Assembly (NCBI RefSeq): GCF_005768555.2 | Contig: NZ_VCHX02000089.1 | Location: 426-41,618 of the forward strand | DNA length: 41,193 nucleotides | Origin: Streptomyces sporangiiformans | GTDB taxonomy: Bacteria; Actinomycetota; Actinomycetes; Streptomycetales; Streptomycetaceae | Direction: 5' to 3' | In this document: positions 1 to 11,062 of the stretch, one piece after another | Layout of the letters: each line of letters opens with the position of its first letter | Position numbering within the stretch: the stretch's first letter is position 1 | Program-made: the position numbers and the translations under genes | Notes under the pieces: model-generated | Told to the model about the DNA's origin: nothing | The model's input: the letters and a program-made list of their open reading frames with translations, nothing else | Database searches by the model: none

Positions 1-987
1 GCCGAGGTCGGCCTCACGGGCCTCGCCCGGGCCGTTGACGACGCAGCCCATGACCGCGACGCGCAGCGGTACCTCCATGCCCGTCAGACCGGCCGTGACC
101 TCCTCGGCCAGCTTGTAGACGTCCACCTGGGCGCGGCCGCAGGACGGGCACGACACGATCTCCAGACCGCGCTGGCGGAGGTTCAGCGACTCCAGGATCT
201 GGTTGCCGACCTTGACCTCCTCCACCGGAGGGGCCGAAAGGGAGACGCGGATCGTGTCACCGATGCCCTCGCTCAGCAGCGCGCCGAAGGCGACCGCCGA
301 CTTGATCGTGCCCTGGAAGGCGGGGCCCGCCTCCGTCACGCCCAGGTGCAGCGGGTAGTCGCAGGCGGCGGCCAGCTGGCGGTAGGCGTTGACCATCACC
401 ACCGGGTCGTTGTGCTTGACGGAGATCTTGATGTCCCGGAAGTCGTGCTCCTCGAAGAGGGACGCCTCCCACAGGGCGGACTCGACGAGCGCCTCGGGGG
501 TCGCCTTGCCGTACTTCTGGAGCAGCCGACGGTCCAGCGAGCCCGCGTTGACGCCGATGCGGATCGGGGTGCCGTGGTCCTTGGCGGCCTTGGCGATCTC
601 CTTGACCTTGTCGTCGAACTGCTTGATGTTGCCGGGGTTGACGCGGACCGCCGCGCACCCCGCCTCGATCGCCGCGAAGACGTACTTCGGCTGGAAATGG
701 ATGTCGGCGATGACCGGGATCTGCGACTTCTTCGCGATCACCGGCAGCGCGTCCGCGTCGTCCTGGGTCGGGCAGGCCACCCGTACGATCTGGCAGCCCG
801 ACGCCGTCAGTTCGGCGATCTGCTGGAGGGTGGCGCCGATGTCCGACGTCCGCGTCGTCGTCATGGACTGCACCGAGACGGGTGCGTCTCCGCCCACGGC
901 CACGGTTCCGACCTGGATCTGCCGGCTCTGCCGGCGCTCGGCGAGTTTGGTCGGAACGGACGGCATGCCGAGAGAAATCGCAGTCAT
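1..987 (-). CDS. ispG: 4-hydroxy-3-methylbut-2-enyl diphosphate synthase IspG (GcpE), 3' end outside window
   Basis: IspG is the Fe-S enzyme that reductively opens 2-C-methyl-erythritol 2,4-cyclodiphosphate to HMBPP, the penultimate MEP-pathway step in the cytosol. The frame is open from ATG 987 ([19 protein letters not shown]) to the left edge, giving 329 residues; a full protein is about 380-390. The N-terminal TIM-barrel part includes [11 protein letters not shown] and the VNPGNI stretch. The C-terminal 4Fe-4S ligands are visible as CPSC (C280, C283) and C315 in [11 protein letters not shown]. The frame is free of stops, so it is partial rather than broken. It lies downstream of rseP and dxr on the same strand, a conserved actinobacterial grouping, but 183 bp containing a strong hairpin separate it from rseP, so it may have its own promoter. 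Confidence 0.97.
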   Translation of the reverse strand, partial: MTAISLGMPSVPTKLAERRQSRQIQVGTVAVGGDAPVSVQSMTTTRTSDIGATLQQIAELTASGCQIVRVACPTQDDADALPVIAKKSQIPVIADIHFQPKYVFAAIEAGCAAVRVNPGNIKQFDDKVKEIAKAAKDHGTPIRIGVNAGSLDRRLLQKYGKATPEALVESALWEASLFEEHDFRDIKISVKHNDPVVMVNAYRQLAAACDYPLHLGVTEAGPAFQGTIKSAVAFGALLSEGIGDTIRVSLSAPPVEEVKVGNQILESLNLRQRGLEIVSCPSCGRAQVDVYKLAEEVTAGLTGMEVPLRVAVMGCVVNGPGEAREADLG

Positions 988-1103
988 CTGCTGTGCAACC
1001 CCAAGTTGTGGATCAAGGTCTGGTCCCGGAACAACGGGCTCCAGGCTCCGAGATTACGGCACGGACACGGACCGGGGCACGCGGCGTCCCCGGTGACAAC
1101 GCC

Positions 1104-1147
1104 GGATGGCGGGGCACCGGGCATGGCGCCCTGGTCCCCCGCCATCC
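1104..1147 (-). terminator. Stem-loop between rseP and ispG
   Basis: An 11-bp perfect inverted repeat (GGATGGCGGGG at 1104-1114, CCCCGCCATCC at 1137-1147) encloses a loop that itself contains a weaker GGGC/GCCC pairing. It starts 24 bp after the rseP stop and has no T-run, as is common for Streptomyces terminators. It may end the dxr-rseP transcript or attenuate read-through into ispG. Seen directly; the function is inferred. Confidence 0.6.
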
Positions 1148-1170
1148 GAATGGGCAGGCCTCGGAGTCGG

Positions 1171-2475
1171 TCAGCTGATGCGGACGGGGTTGACCACATC
1201 GGCCACCAGGACGAGCAGGGTGAAGCAGATGAAGATCCCGGCCACCACATACGCGACGGGCATCAGCTTCGCCACGTCGAACGGCCCCGGATCCGGCCGC
1301 CGCAGCACCTTCGCCGTGTTCCGCCGCAGCGACTCCCACAGGGCGCCCGCGATGTGCCCGCCGTCGAGCGGGAGCAGCGGGAGCATGTTGAACAGGAAGA
1401 GGGAGAGGTTGAAGCCCGCGACGAGGAACAGCATCATCGCGATCTGGTTCTCCGGCGGGATGTCGAGCGTGAAGACCTCGCCGCCGACGCGGGCCGCGCC
1501 CACCACGCCCATCGGGGAATCCGGCTCGCGCGGACCGTCGCCGAACGCCGCGTCCCACAGGGCGGGGATCTTGGACGGCAGTGAGATCAGCGACTCGACG
1601 CCGTTCTCCATCATGTCGCCCATGCGGTCCACGGACTGCGAGAACGACTGCTGGACGATGCCTGAGGCGGGGGTGAAGCCGAGGAAGCCGGCGTACACGT
1701 ACTTGCCCTCGACATAGCCGCCGTCGCCGTCGGTCTTGCTGACCTGGTTGCGGATCAGGTGGGCCTGCAGATCGAGCCGCTCGCCCTTGCGCTCGACGGT
1801 GAGGGTGACGTCCTTGCCGGGGTTGGCGCGGATGTCGGACTGGAGCGCGGACCAGTCCTCGATGGGCTTGCCGTTGAACGCGAGGATCTTGTCGCCCAGC
1901 TTGAGGCCGGCTGCCTTGGCGGGGGCCGCCTGGTCGCCCTTCTCGCACTTGGTGCGGTTCTCGCTCTGCTGGATGACGCAGTCGGAGACCTTGCCGACCG
2001 TGGTGGTCTGGGTCTGGACGCCGAAGGTCATCATCACGCCGAGGAAGATCGCGACGGCCAGGATCAGGTTCATGAAGGGGCCGGCGAACATCACGATCAC
2101 GCGCTTCCAGGGCTTGCGCGTGTAGAAGAGGCGGTTCTCGTCACCGGGGCGCAACTCTTCGAAGGACTGTGCGCGGGCGTCCTCGATCATGCCGCGCCAC
2201 GGCGAGGTGGAGCGGGCCTCGAGCTTGCCGTCCGGGCCCGGCGGGAACATACCGATCATGCGGATGTAGCCGCCGAGCGGGATCGCCTTGACCCCGTACT
2301 CGGTGTCGCCCTTCTTCCGCGACCAGATGGTCGGGCCGAAACCGACCATGTACTGCGGCACACGGATGCCGAAGAGCTTGGCCGTGGAGAGATGTCCCAG
2401 CTCGTGCCAGGCGATCGAGAAGAGCAGGCCGATCGCGAAGACGATTATGCCGAGGATCATCATCAGGGTCGTCAT
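1171..2475 (-). CDS. rseP: RseP/RIP-family site-2 zinc metalloprotease (M50)
   Basis: Intramembrane zinc protease of the M50B family, which cleaves transmembrane substrates such as anti-sigma factors after a first periplasmic or extracellular cut. The 434-residue protein has an N-terminal membrane helix carrying HELGH at residues 24-28, a cytosol-proximal GGYIRMIGM segment, and a central PDZ domain (about residues 130-270, with [13 protein letters not shown]). The C-terminal helix carries [14 protein letters not shown], whose Asp is the third zinc ligand. The ATG at 2475 overlaps the dxr stop by 4 bp (ATGA), which fixes the start and implies translational coupling. The dxr-rseP-ispG order is standard in actinobacteria. 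The substrate cannot be told from the window. Confidence 0.95.
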   Translation of the reverse strand: MTTLMMILGIIVFAIGLLFSIAWHELGHLSTAKLFGIRVPQYMVGFGPTIWSRKKGDTEYGVKAIPLGGYIRMIGMFPPGPDGKLEARSTSPWRGMIEDARAQSFEELRPGDENRLFYTRKPWKRVIVMFAGPFMNLILAVAIFLGVMMTFGVQTQTTTVGKVSDCVIQQSENRTKCEKGDQAAPAKAAGLKLGDKILAFNGKPIEDWSALQSDIRANPGKDVTLTVERKGERLDLQAHLIRNQVSKTDGDGGYVEGKYVYAGFLGFTPASGIVQQSFSQSVDRMGDMMENGVESLISLPSKIPALWDAAFGDGPREPDSPMGVVGAARVGGEVFTLDIPPENQIAMMLFLVAGFNLSLFLFNMLPLLPLDGGHIAGALWESLRRNTAKVLRRPDPGPFDVAKLMPVAYVVAGIFICFTLLVLVADVVNPVRIS

Positions 2476-3809
2476 GCACGAGCCTCCGCCGTGGTCGTCT
2501 GCGCTGTGGTCGTCCGCGCTGTGTAGTGCGTCTTCTGCGTCTTCGTCAGTTCCCGTGCCCTGGCGCGTGCCCAGGTCTCCGCTTCGAGGACGTCGGCGAC
2601 GGTGAGTGAGGTTCCCGCACGGTGGGGGTCCCCCCGCTCGAGCGAAGCCGAGAGTGGGGGAGTGCCGTGCTCCTCCACCACCCTGGTCACGGTCTCCATG
2701 ATCCCGTTGAAGGGCAGGGCGCCGTTCAGGAACGCGTCCACGCACTCCTCGTTCGCGGCATTGAACACGGCCGGGGCCGTTCCGGCGAGTTTCCCGACAT
2801 GCCGGGCGAGCCCCACCGACGGGAACGCGTCGTTGTCGAGCGGGAAGAAGTCCCAGCTCGACGCCTTCGACCAGTCGAAGGCGGGCGCGGCGTCGGGCAC
2901 GCGCTCGGGCCAGCCAAGCCCGATGGCGATCGGCCCGCGCATGTCGGGGGGTGTCGCCTGGGCCAGCGTCGATCCGTCCGTGAACTCCACCATCGAGTGG
3001 ACATACGACTGCGGGTGCACGACCACCTCAATCCGCTCGAAGGGAATGTCGTAGAGGAGGTGTGCCTCGATGACTTCGAGCCCCTTGTTGACGAGGGTCG
3101 CGGAGTTGATGGTGATGACCGGGCCCATGGCCCAGGTGGGGTGCGCGAGGGCGTCCTCGGGGGTGACGTCGGCGAGTTCGGCCTTCGTACGTCCTCTGAA
3201 GGGGCCGCCGGAAGCGGTGACGACGAGCTTGCGCACGTCCGCTCGGGTGCCCGCGGCGAGCGCCTGGAACAGGGCGGCGTGCTCGGAGTCGACCGGGATG
3301 ATCTGACCCGGCTTGGCCAGCGCCTTCACCAGCGGGCCGCCGACGATGAGCGACTCCTTGTTGGCGAGCGCGAGGGTGCGCCCCGCCTCGAGCGCGGCCA
3401 GGGTGGGCGCGAGCCCGATCGACCCGGTGATCCCGTTGAGCACGGTGTGGCACTCGGAAGCGGCGAGCTGTGCGGCCGCGTCCGGCCCGGCGAGGATCTC
3501 GGGAAGCGGCTCCCCGGCTCCGTACTGCGCGCTCAGGGCCTCCCGCAGCGCCGGTACGACGTCCTCCCGGGCGACCGCGACGGTACGGACCCGGAGCCGG
3601 TACGCCTGTTCCGCCAGCAGCCCCGTCCTCCCGCCCGCCGCGGAGAGCCCTGTGACCCGGAACCTGTCGGGATTGCGGAGCACGAGATCGATGGCCTGGG
3701 TGCCGATCGACCCGGTCGATCCGAGGATCACCACGTCCCGGGGGCCGTCTCCGGCCACGGGGTCGAAGACGAGATGCGGATCAGCGAGGGGGGCTGGACT
3801 GTCGGTCAT
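2472..3809 (-). CDS. dxr: 1-deoxy-D-xylulose 5-phosphate reductoisomerase (Dxr) with an in-frame insertion
   Basis: Dxr converts DXP to MEP with NADPH, the first committed MEP-pathway step and the target of fosmidomycin. The NADPH loop GSTGSIG is close to the N-terminus. The metal- and substrate-binding segments [18 protein letters not shown] and [16 protein letters not shown] are intact. I chose ATG 3809 ([11 protein letters not shown]); a further in-frame start at 3878 would add 23 residues with no family resemblance. The protein is 445 residues, longer than the usual 390-420. Part of the excess is [13 protein letters not shown] near the C-terminus, encoded by a GC-rich palindrome (2617-2670) placed between EEHGT and [14 protein letters not shown], which by memory of Streptomyces homologues are normally nearly adjacent. 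The tail ([17 protein letters not shown]) is also low-complexity. The stop overlaps the rseP start. Confidence 0.95.
   Translation of the reverse strand: MTDSPAPLADPHLVFDPVAGDGPRDVVILGSTGSIGTQAIDLVLRNPDRFRVTGLSAAGGRTGLLAEQAYRLRVRTVAVAREDVVPALREALSAQYGAGEPLPEILAGPDAAAQLAASECHTVLNGITGSIGLAPTLAALEAGRTLALANKESLIVGGPLVKALAKPGQIIPVDSEHAALFQALAAGTRADVRKLVVTASGGPFRGRTKAELADVTPEDALAHPTWAMGPVITINSATLVNKGLEVIEAHLLYDIPFERIEVVVHPQSYVHSMVEFTDGSTLAQATPPDMRGPIAIGLGWPERVPDAAPAFDWSKASSWDFFPLDNDAFPSVGLARHVGKLAGTAPAVFNAANEECVDAFLNGALPFNGIMETVTRVVEEHGTPPLSASLERGDPHRAGTSLTVADVLEAETWARARARELTKTQKTHYTARTTTAQTTTAEARA
2617..2670. repeat. GC-rich palindromic repeat lying inside the dxr coding sequence
   Basis: The outer arms are GCACGG (2617-2622) and CCGTGC (2665-2670). 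Inside are GGGGGTCCCCCC, GCTCGAGC, GAAGCCGAGAG and TGGGGGAG. From memory, this core recurs in many Streptomyces intergenic regions. Here it is read through in frame by dxr as about 12-14 extra codons. The sequence and its in-frame position are seen directly; its identity as a dispersed repeat rests on recall and should be tested by self-BLASTN. Confidence 0.65.
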
Positions 3810-3847
3810 CCCCCCATTGTTGCCGCAACCGAGCGACGACAGGACAG

Positions 3848-3867
3848 GGCATCCCCTCCAGGATGCC
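3848..3867. terminator. Short hairpin in the secA-dxr gap
   Basis: A 7-bp perfect stem (GGCATCC/GGATGCC) with a 6-nt loop lies between the secA stop and the dxr start. It is followed by TTTG on the plus strand. It could weakly separate secA and dxr transcription; the evidence is only structural. Confidence 0.3.
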
Positions 3868-3939
3868 TTTGTCAGCATGTGTCACTCGACAAGGCCATAT
3901 CGCCGGAGCGCGGCTGACGTGCGGCGCCGCCGGCACGGA

Positions 3940-6738
<2,799 letters not shown>

Positions 6739-6764
6739 TGGAATTCCCCCTCGACCTGGTAGGG

Positions 6765-7250
6765 CTAAACCGCGTCCACAAGCATCATTATCCAGCGATT
6801 GGCGCGCTGGATAATGTGGACTCCCTGCTGGTTCGCTTTGATCACTTCCCGCAGTACGGGGTCCTTGACCACATCGAGCGCACTACGGAAAAGCTGCTGG
6901 ATGACGGGCCGTTCGCCCGGCCGCCCCGCGTCGAGGAGGGCGTCGACGTCCCGGAGGTCGAATCTCCTGATCCGTACGGGTTCGAAGGAGGCCACGGGCG
7001 GCCTCGGCTCCTCGTCGGTCAGGGCGAGCGCGCAGTCGTTCAGCAGAACGGCGAGCGCGTCCCGGTGCGCCTCGAAGGTCTTCGGCGCACTCTGGCGCAG
7101 CTTGTCCGCCAGCGGCAGAACCTCATTGCGCACCGTCCGTAACGCCCGTACCAGATCTGTTTCGTTCAGCTGCCGCCAGGCTTCCTGGCGTGCCCGTGTC
7201 AGCTGGACAGAAATTCCCTGACTGTGTTCTTCCCCCGCACCGTGGCGCAT
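6765..7250 (-). CDS. Small conserved-looking protein upstream of secA, unknown function
   Basis: 161 residues, predominantly helical in character, with no signal peptide or membrane segment. It begins [21 protein letters not shown], has a leucine-rich helix ([21 protein letters not shown]), a proline-rich turn ([20 protein letters not shown]) and ends [13 protein letters not shown] do not recognise the family. ATG 7250 is preceded by GGGGA at a normal distance; the frame extends further upstream, but that part is only an antisense-like shadow of the neighbouring dehydrogenase gene. The stop is 26 bp before the secA GTG, so the two are probably co-transcribed. The association with a divergent SecA makes a helper or regulatory role conceivable, but nothing in the sequence shows it. 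Confidence 0.75.
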   Translation of the reverse strand: MRHGAGEEHSQGISVQLTRARQEAWRQLNETDLVRALRTVRNEVLPLADKLRQSAPKTFEAHRDALAVLLNDCALALTDEEPRPPVASFEPVRIRRFDLRDVDALLDAGRPGERPVIQQLFRSALDVVKDPVLREVIKANQQGVHIIQRANRWIMMLVDAV

Positions 7251-7281
7251 CTGTCGTCCCCGTTCGCCATTTTGCTCATTG

Positions 7282-7306
7282 TTGTCGCACGTCTTCCGTG
7301 CGGCAA
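7282..7306 (-). terminator. Hairpin downstream of the acyl-CoA dehydrogenase gene
   Basis: TTGTCGCAC (7282-7290) pairs with GTGCGGCAA (7298-7306) with one mismatch and a 7-nt loop. It lies 60 bp past the dehydrogenase stop and just ahead of the small gene. It may act as a terminator or partial terminator. Confidence 0.35.
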
Positions 7307-7365
7307 GCAGCAGAATGGCCACGGGGACAACAGTGGCTTCCTGGGGAAAAGCTCGGTGAATGAGA

Positions 7366-9303
7366 TCAGCGAATGGGTCGGTGAACGTTTTCCCGCTGGG
7401 ACGGTCCGGGCGTCGCGTCCGCGATCCAGGGGCCCTCGCCGGACGGGTCGATGACGCCCTCCTCCAGCCAGGTGTAGGTGCCGGACAGGACGCCCTTGAC
7501 CACCTTGTGGTCGAGTTCGTCGGTGTTGGTCCACAGCCTGTCGAAGAGTTCGTCGACACGGATGCGGGCCTGACGGCAGAAGGCGTCTGCGAGCTGGTAG
7601 GCCTCGCGGCCGTGGTCCTCGGTGGTGCGCAGGAGCTCGGCGCGTACGCAGGCCGCGCTCATCGCGAACAGTTCCGCGCCGATGTCGACGATCCGGCCGA
7701 GGAAGCCCTGCTTGGTCTCCATACGGCCCTGCCAGCGCGACATGGCGTAGAAGGTGGAGCGGGCGAGCTTGCGGGCCGAGCGCTCCACATAGCGGAGGTG
7801 GCCGGACAGGTCCACGTGTCCAGCCGGGTGGAATTCCCCGTACGAGCGTGGGAGCTGGCCGGGGCCCGCGACCAGCTTGGGGAGCCAGCGGGCGTAGAAG
7901 GCACCGGCGTTCGCGCCCGCCCTGGCCTTGTCGGACAGGGACTTCTCGGGGTCGATGAGGTCACCGGCCACGGACAGGTGGGCGTCGACCGCCTCGCGCG
8001 CGATCAGCAGGTGCATGATCTCGGTCGAGCCCTCGAAGATGCGGTTGATGCGCAGATCGCGCAGGATCTGCTCGGCCGGGACCGCCCGTTCGCCGCGGGC
8101 GGCGAGCGACGCGGCGGTCTCGAAGCCGCGGCCGCCTCGGATCTGGACCAGCTCGTCGGCCATCAGCCAGCCCATCTCGGAGCCGTACAGCTTGGCGAGG
8201 GCCGCCTCGATACGGATGTCGTTGCGATCCTCGTCGGCCATCTGCGAGGAGAGGTCGACCACGGCCTCCAGGGCGAAGGTCGTCGCCGCGATGAAGGAGA
8301 TCTTGGCGCCCACGGCCTCGTGGAAGGCCACCGGCTTGCCCCACTGCTCACGTGCCGCGGACCATTCGCGGGCGATCTTCAGACACCATTTGCCGGCACC
8401 CACGCACATGGCGGGCAGCGAGAGTCTGCCGGTGTTCAGCGTCGTCAGCGCGATCTTGAGACCGGCGCCCTCGGGGCCGATGCGGTTCGCGGCGGGGACG
8501 CGGACCTGGTGGAAGCGCGTGACGCCGTTCTCCAGGCCGCGCAGGCCCATGAAGGCGTTGCGGTTCTCGACCGTGACGCCCTCCGAGGAGGACTCCACCA
8601 CGAAGGCGGTGATGCCGCCCTTGTGGCCCTCGGACTTCGGCACCCGCGCCATCACGACCAGCAGGTCCGCGACGACACCGTTGGTCGTCCAGAGCTTCAC
8701 CCCGTCGAGGACGTACGAGTCCCCGTCCGGGACGGCCGTCGTGGCGAGCCGTGCCGGGTCGGAGCCCACGTCCGGCTCGGTCAGCAGGAAGGCCGAGATG
8801 TCGGTGCGGGCGCAGCGCGGCAGGAAGACGTCCTTCTGCTCCTGCGTGCCGAAGATTTTCAGCGGCTGCGGTACGCCGATCGACTGATGCGCGGACAGCA
8901 GCGCGCCGATCGCCGGGCTCGCGGAGCCGACCAGGGCGAGCGCCTTGTTGTAGTACACCTGGGTGAGGCCGAGGCCTCCGTACTTGGTGTCGATCTTCAT
9001 GCCGAAGGCGCCGAGCTCCTTGAGCCCGTCGATCGTCTCGTCGGGGATCTGTGCGTCCCGCTCGATCCGGGCCGAGTCGATCTTCGTCTCGCAGAAGTCG
9101 CGCAGCTTGGCGAGGAACTCCTCGCCGCGCTGCGCTTCCTCGTCGTCGGGCATCGGGTGCGGATGGATCAGGTCGAGCCGGAAGCGGCCGAGGAACAGCT
9201 CCTTGGCGAAGCTGGGCTTGCGCCAGTCCTGTTCACGCGCGGCCTCCGCCACCTGGCGGGCCTCGCGCTCGGTGACTGCGGGCTTTCGGAGTGGTGCGGA
9301 CAT
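7366..9303 (-). CDS. Acyl-CoA dehydrogenase, long VLCAD-like form
   Basis: FAD flavoenzyme that introduces the trans-2 double bond into acyl-CoA in beta-oxidation. At 645 residues it is about 250 longer than the soluble tetrameric family, matching the VLCAD/ACAD9-like class with an extra C-terminal helical domain (about 450-645). The FAD/substrate signature FLLTEPDVGSDPA lies near residue 175. The expected catalytic base is E424 in RIFEGSTEI, and the second signature QIRGGRGFE is at about 387-395. ATG 9303 has GAGGTGA 9 nt upstream and is preferred over an in-frame GTG at 9315. It is the first gene of a possible run into the small protein and secA, although a hairpin lies after it. The chain-length preference is inferred from the architecture only. 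Confidence 0.92.
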   Translation of the reverse strand: MSAPLRKPAVTEREARQVAEAAREQDWRKPSFAKELFLGRFRLDLIHPHPMPDDEEAQRGEEFLAKLRDFCETKIDSARIERDAQIPDETIDGLKELGAFGMKIDTKYGGLGLTQVYYNKALALVGSASPAIGALLSAHQSIGVPQPLKIFGTQEQKDVFLPRCARTDISAFLLTEPDVGSDPARLATTAVPDGDSYVLDGVKLWTTNGVVADLLVVMARVPKSEGHKGGITAFVVESSSEGVTVENRNAFMGLRGLENGVTRFHQVRVPAANRIGPEGAGLKIALTTLNTGRLSLPAMCVGAGKWCLKIAREWSAAREQWGKPVAFHEAVGAKISFIAATTFALEAVVDLSSQMADEDRNDIRIEAALAKLYGSEMGWLMADELVQIRGGRGFETAASLAARGERAVPAEQILRDLRINRIFEGSTEIMHLLIAREAVDAHLSVAGDLIDPEKSLSDKARAGANAGAFYARWLPKLVAGPGQLPRSYGEFHPAGHVDLSGHLRYVERSARKLARSTFYAMSRWQGRMETKQGFLGRIVDIGAELFAMSAACVRAELLRTTEDHGREAYQLADAFCRQARIRVDELFDRLWTNTDELDHKVVKGVLSGTYTWLEEGVIDPSGEGPWIADATPGPSQRENVHRPIR

Positions 9304-9451
9304 GAGGGGCTTCACCTCGCCGCGAGTCGGGATCTTCGGAACAGTTGGTTACTGGCCGGTGCTACTCGATCGTATGTACCCGATTCCGGGCAACCTCACC
9401 AGTCTTCGCGCACCGTTCATCCACGCGAACCACCCGGCGAACCGCTGCGCG

Positions 9452-10258
9452 TCAGCCGATGTCCACCGAGTACGCCTTGGTGTCCAGACGGCCCGAGCCA
9501 CGGAAGACCTCGGTGCCCGCCTCGATGCCGGAGACGTACTTGTCGTTGCTCAGCAGCTTGCGCCGTACGAGTGCCTGGGTGAAGTCGTCGAGGTTGAGGG
9601 TGGCCTTGGTCGTGTTGGCGACCCGGACGAAGGAGTGCACCTTCCAGCCGATGTCGCCCTCGTAGATGTCCCACAGGGCGCCGCCGAGGCTGACGCGGCC
9701 GACCTTCGAACCGAGAGGGCCGGCGCCGCCTTGGCGGTTGAGCCAGACCATGATCTCGTCGGTGGGCTTGTCCTGCCAGTCGGCGGTGTTCTTGCTGTGC
9801 AGCCACAGGTCGTAGGCGACGTTCATGGTGCCCGGGTTCGAGCTGACCGAGAACTGCCAGCTGGTCCTGATCGCCTTGCGGTCACCCACCCGGATGGGGA
9901 GCTCGGTGGACGCCTTGTCGGTCTTCCACCCCCAGTGCCAGCCGAGCACGGAGCTCGCGTAGGACTTCACGGCGTTCTCCTTGCCGGCCTTGCTGGTCCA
10001 GCGGTAGTCCGTGCCCCACGCGATGGTGTCGCCCGACCGGGAGTTGTCCCAGACGCACTGGGTGCCGGTGCCGTCGTCCTGGCCCCAGAGGTAGTTGTTC
10101 ACGTAGTACTTGCCCATCGTGATCGTGTCGAAGGCCGCGCACTTCTTGGCCGATTCGCCGGCCATCGCGACGGTGACGGAGGCGCCCGCCGCCAGGGCGG
10201 TGACGGCGGCGGTGGCGATCTTCGCCCTGCGGGAGAGGCGGGGGCGGCGGTGTTGCAT
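9452..10258 (-). CDS. Secreted glycoside hydrolase family 12 protein (endoglucanase/xyloglucanase type)
   Basis: 268 residues. A basic N-terminus (MQHRRPRLSRRAK) and hydrophobic core (IATAAVTALAAGASVTVAM) form a signal peptide, with cleavage expected near residue 33. The mature protein has the GH12 jelly-roll landmarks: YYVNNYLWGQ, a WG-containing strand, nucleophile E168 in DEIMVWLN, and the probable acid/base E250 in TEVFRGSGRL. GH12 enzymes cut beta-1,4-glucans, including xyloglucan, with retention. There is no carbohydrate-binding module. It differs strongly from the second GH12 in this window, especially around the acid/base. ATG 10258 has GGAAGGAAA upstream. It stands alone, 148 bp upstream of (and transcribed towards) the dehydrogenase gene, well away from the main polysaccharide locus. 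Confidence 0.88.
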   Translation of the reverse strand: MQHRRPRLSRRAKIATAAVTALAAGASVTVAMAGESAKKCAAFDTITMGKYYVNNYLWGQDDGTGTQCVWDNSRSGDTIAWGTDYRWTSKAGKENAVKSYASSVLGWHWGWKTDKASTELPIRVGDRKAIRTSWQFSVSSNPGTMNVAYDLWLHSKNTADWQDKPTDEIMVWLNRQGGAGPLGSKVGRVSLGGALWDIYEGDIGWKVHSFVRVANTTKATLNLDDFTQALVRRKLLSNDKYVSGIEAGTEVFRGSGRLDTKAYSVDIG

Positions 10259-10385
10259 GGGGTTTCCTTCCGGGGGCGGTGCGTACGCGTCCTGGTCGCC
10301 GCCGGTGGCCGGAAGGTTGCCGAGCGGTCGAGTGCCCTCTCCTCTCCCGGTCGTCACGCCCGTTCCGGTCGTCACGCGCGCCGGA

Positions 10386-10401
10386 AATTACCGAGGTAAT
10401 T
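10386..10401. promoter_or_regulatory. Operator-like inverted repeat upstream of the AhpD-like gene
   Basis: AATTACCGAGGTAATT is a perfect 7-2-7 inverted repeat in an otherwise GC-rich gap, 47 bp before the ATG at 10449 and 127 bp from the divergent GH12 start. The AT-rich half-sites resemble binding sites of TetR- or MarR-type repressors. No candidate regulator gene is adjacent. Confidence 0.5.
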
Positions 10402-10448
10402 CAGCCGGATGGCCTGCACGCCCCCCATTACGGGGATAGAGTCGCCCC

Positions 10449-10940
10449 ATGCCCCACAGCGATTCCATATCTCGCGTAGCCCTCAAGAAAATTACCCCCG
10501 ACGTATCGGGAGCGATGGGCGCCCTGCACGGTGCCGCCGTTTCCGCGGCGCATGACGCCAAACTCGAACCGGAGCTTCTGGAACTGCTCAGGATTCGGGC
10601 GTCGCAGATCAACGGCTGCGCCTTCTGCATCGATATGCACACGAAGGACGCCCGCGCCCAGGACGAGACCGAGCAGCGCATCTACGCGCTGAACGCCTGG
10701 CGGGAGACCCCGTTCTTCACCGACCGGGAGCGCGCGGCACTGGCGTTGACCGAGGCAGTGACCCTGGTGCACGACGGGCGGGTCCCGAACGAGGTGTACG
10801 CCGAGGCGGCCGAGGTCTTCGACGAGGCGCAGATCGCGGCGCTGATCTGGGCGGCCACGGTCATCAACGCGTACAACCGGATCGCCATCGCGACGCGAAT
10901 GGTTCCGGGCGGTTATGTGCCCAAGCAGAAGAACGGCTGA
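10449..10940 (+). CDS. AhpD/carboxymuconolactone decarboxylase-family protein
   Basis: 163-residue helical protein of the AhpD-like superfamily, whose members are peroxidase-associated thiol proteins or CMD enzymes. The hallmark ExxxxxxCxxCxxxH pattern is present: C57 and C60 in CAFC and H64 in DMHTKDAR, so a redox-active disulfide is likely. The rest (FFTDRERAALALTEAVTLV, AATVINAYNRIAIA) fits the family's C-terminal half. ATG 10449 is the only good start; the ribosome-binding sequence (GGGGA, 13 nt away) is weak. It is monocistronic, divergent from the GH12 gene and convergent with the aminobenzoate operon. A role in peroxide or alkyl-peroxide stress is inferred from the family; no AhpC gene is near. 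Confidence 0.88.
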   Translation: MPHSDSISRVALKKITPDVSGAMGALHGAAVSAAHDAKLEPELLELLRIRASQINGCAFCIDMHTKDARAQDETEQRIYALNAWRETPFFTDRERAALALTEAVTLVHDGRVPNEVYAEAAEVFDEAQIAALIWAATVINAYNRIAIATRMVPGGYVPKQKNG

Positions 10941-10974
10941 GCACTCAAAGAGCTGAATCCGAAAATGATTCAAC

Positions 10975-11005
10975 GGCGCCGGGCGAATGAATTCGTCCCG
11001 GCGCC
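10975..11005. terminator. Strong bidirectional terminator between ahpD-like and pabC-like genes
   Basis: GGCGCCGGG (10975-10983) pairs with CCCGGCGCC (10997-11005). The stem continues inward as CGAAT/ATTCG with a one-base bulge, and TTTCG follows on the plus strand. A second 6-bp stem (GCAGCC 11018-11023, GGCTGC 11044-11049) lies closer to the minus-strand gene end. Position between convergent genes supports the call. Confidence 0.8.
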
Positions 11006-11062
11006 TTTCGCCTTCCGGCAGCCTTCGAATTCGGAAATTCTCCGGCTGCGGAACTCAGGATT

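Noticed and set aside
3810..3878. Upstream in-frame start extending Dxr by 23 residues
   Set aside because: The extension has no resemblance to Dxr N-termini; ATG 3809 directly precedes the conserved start.
9351..9360. ACTGGCCGGT half-palindrome upstream of the acyl-CoA dehydrogenase
   Set aside because: Symmetry is imperfect and short; GGCC-centred palindromes are expected by chance at this GC content.
10347..10377. Two direct copies of CCGGTCGTCACGC, 18 bp apart
   Set aside because: Possible regulator sites, but only two copies and no link to a promoter element; too little to call a feature.
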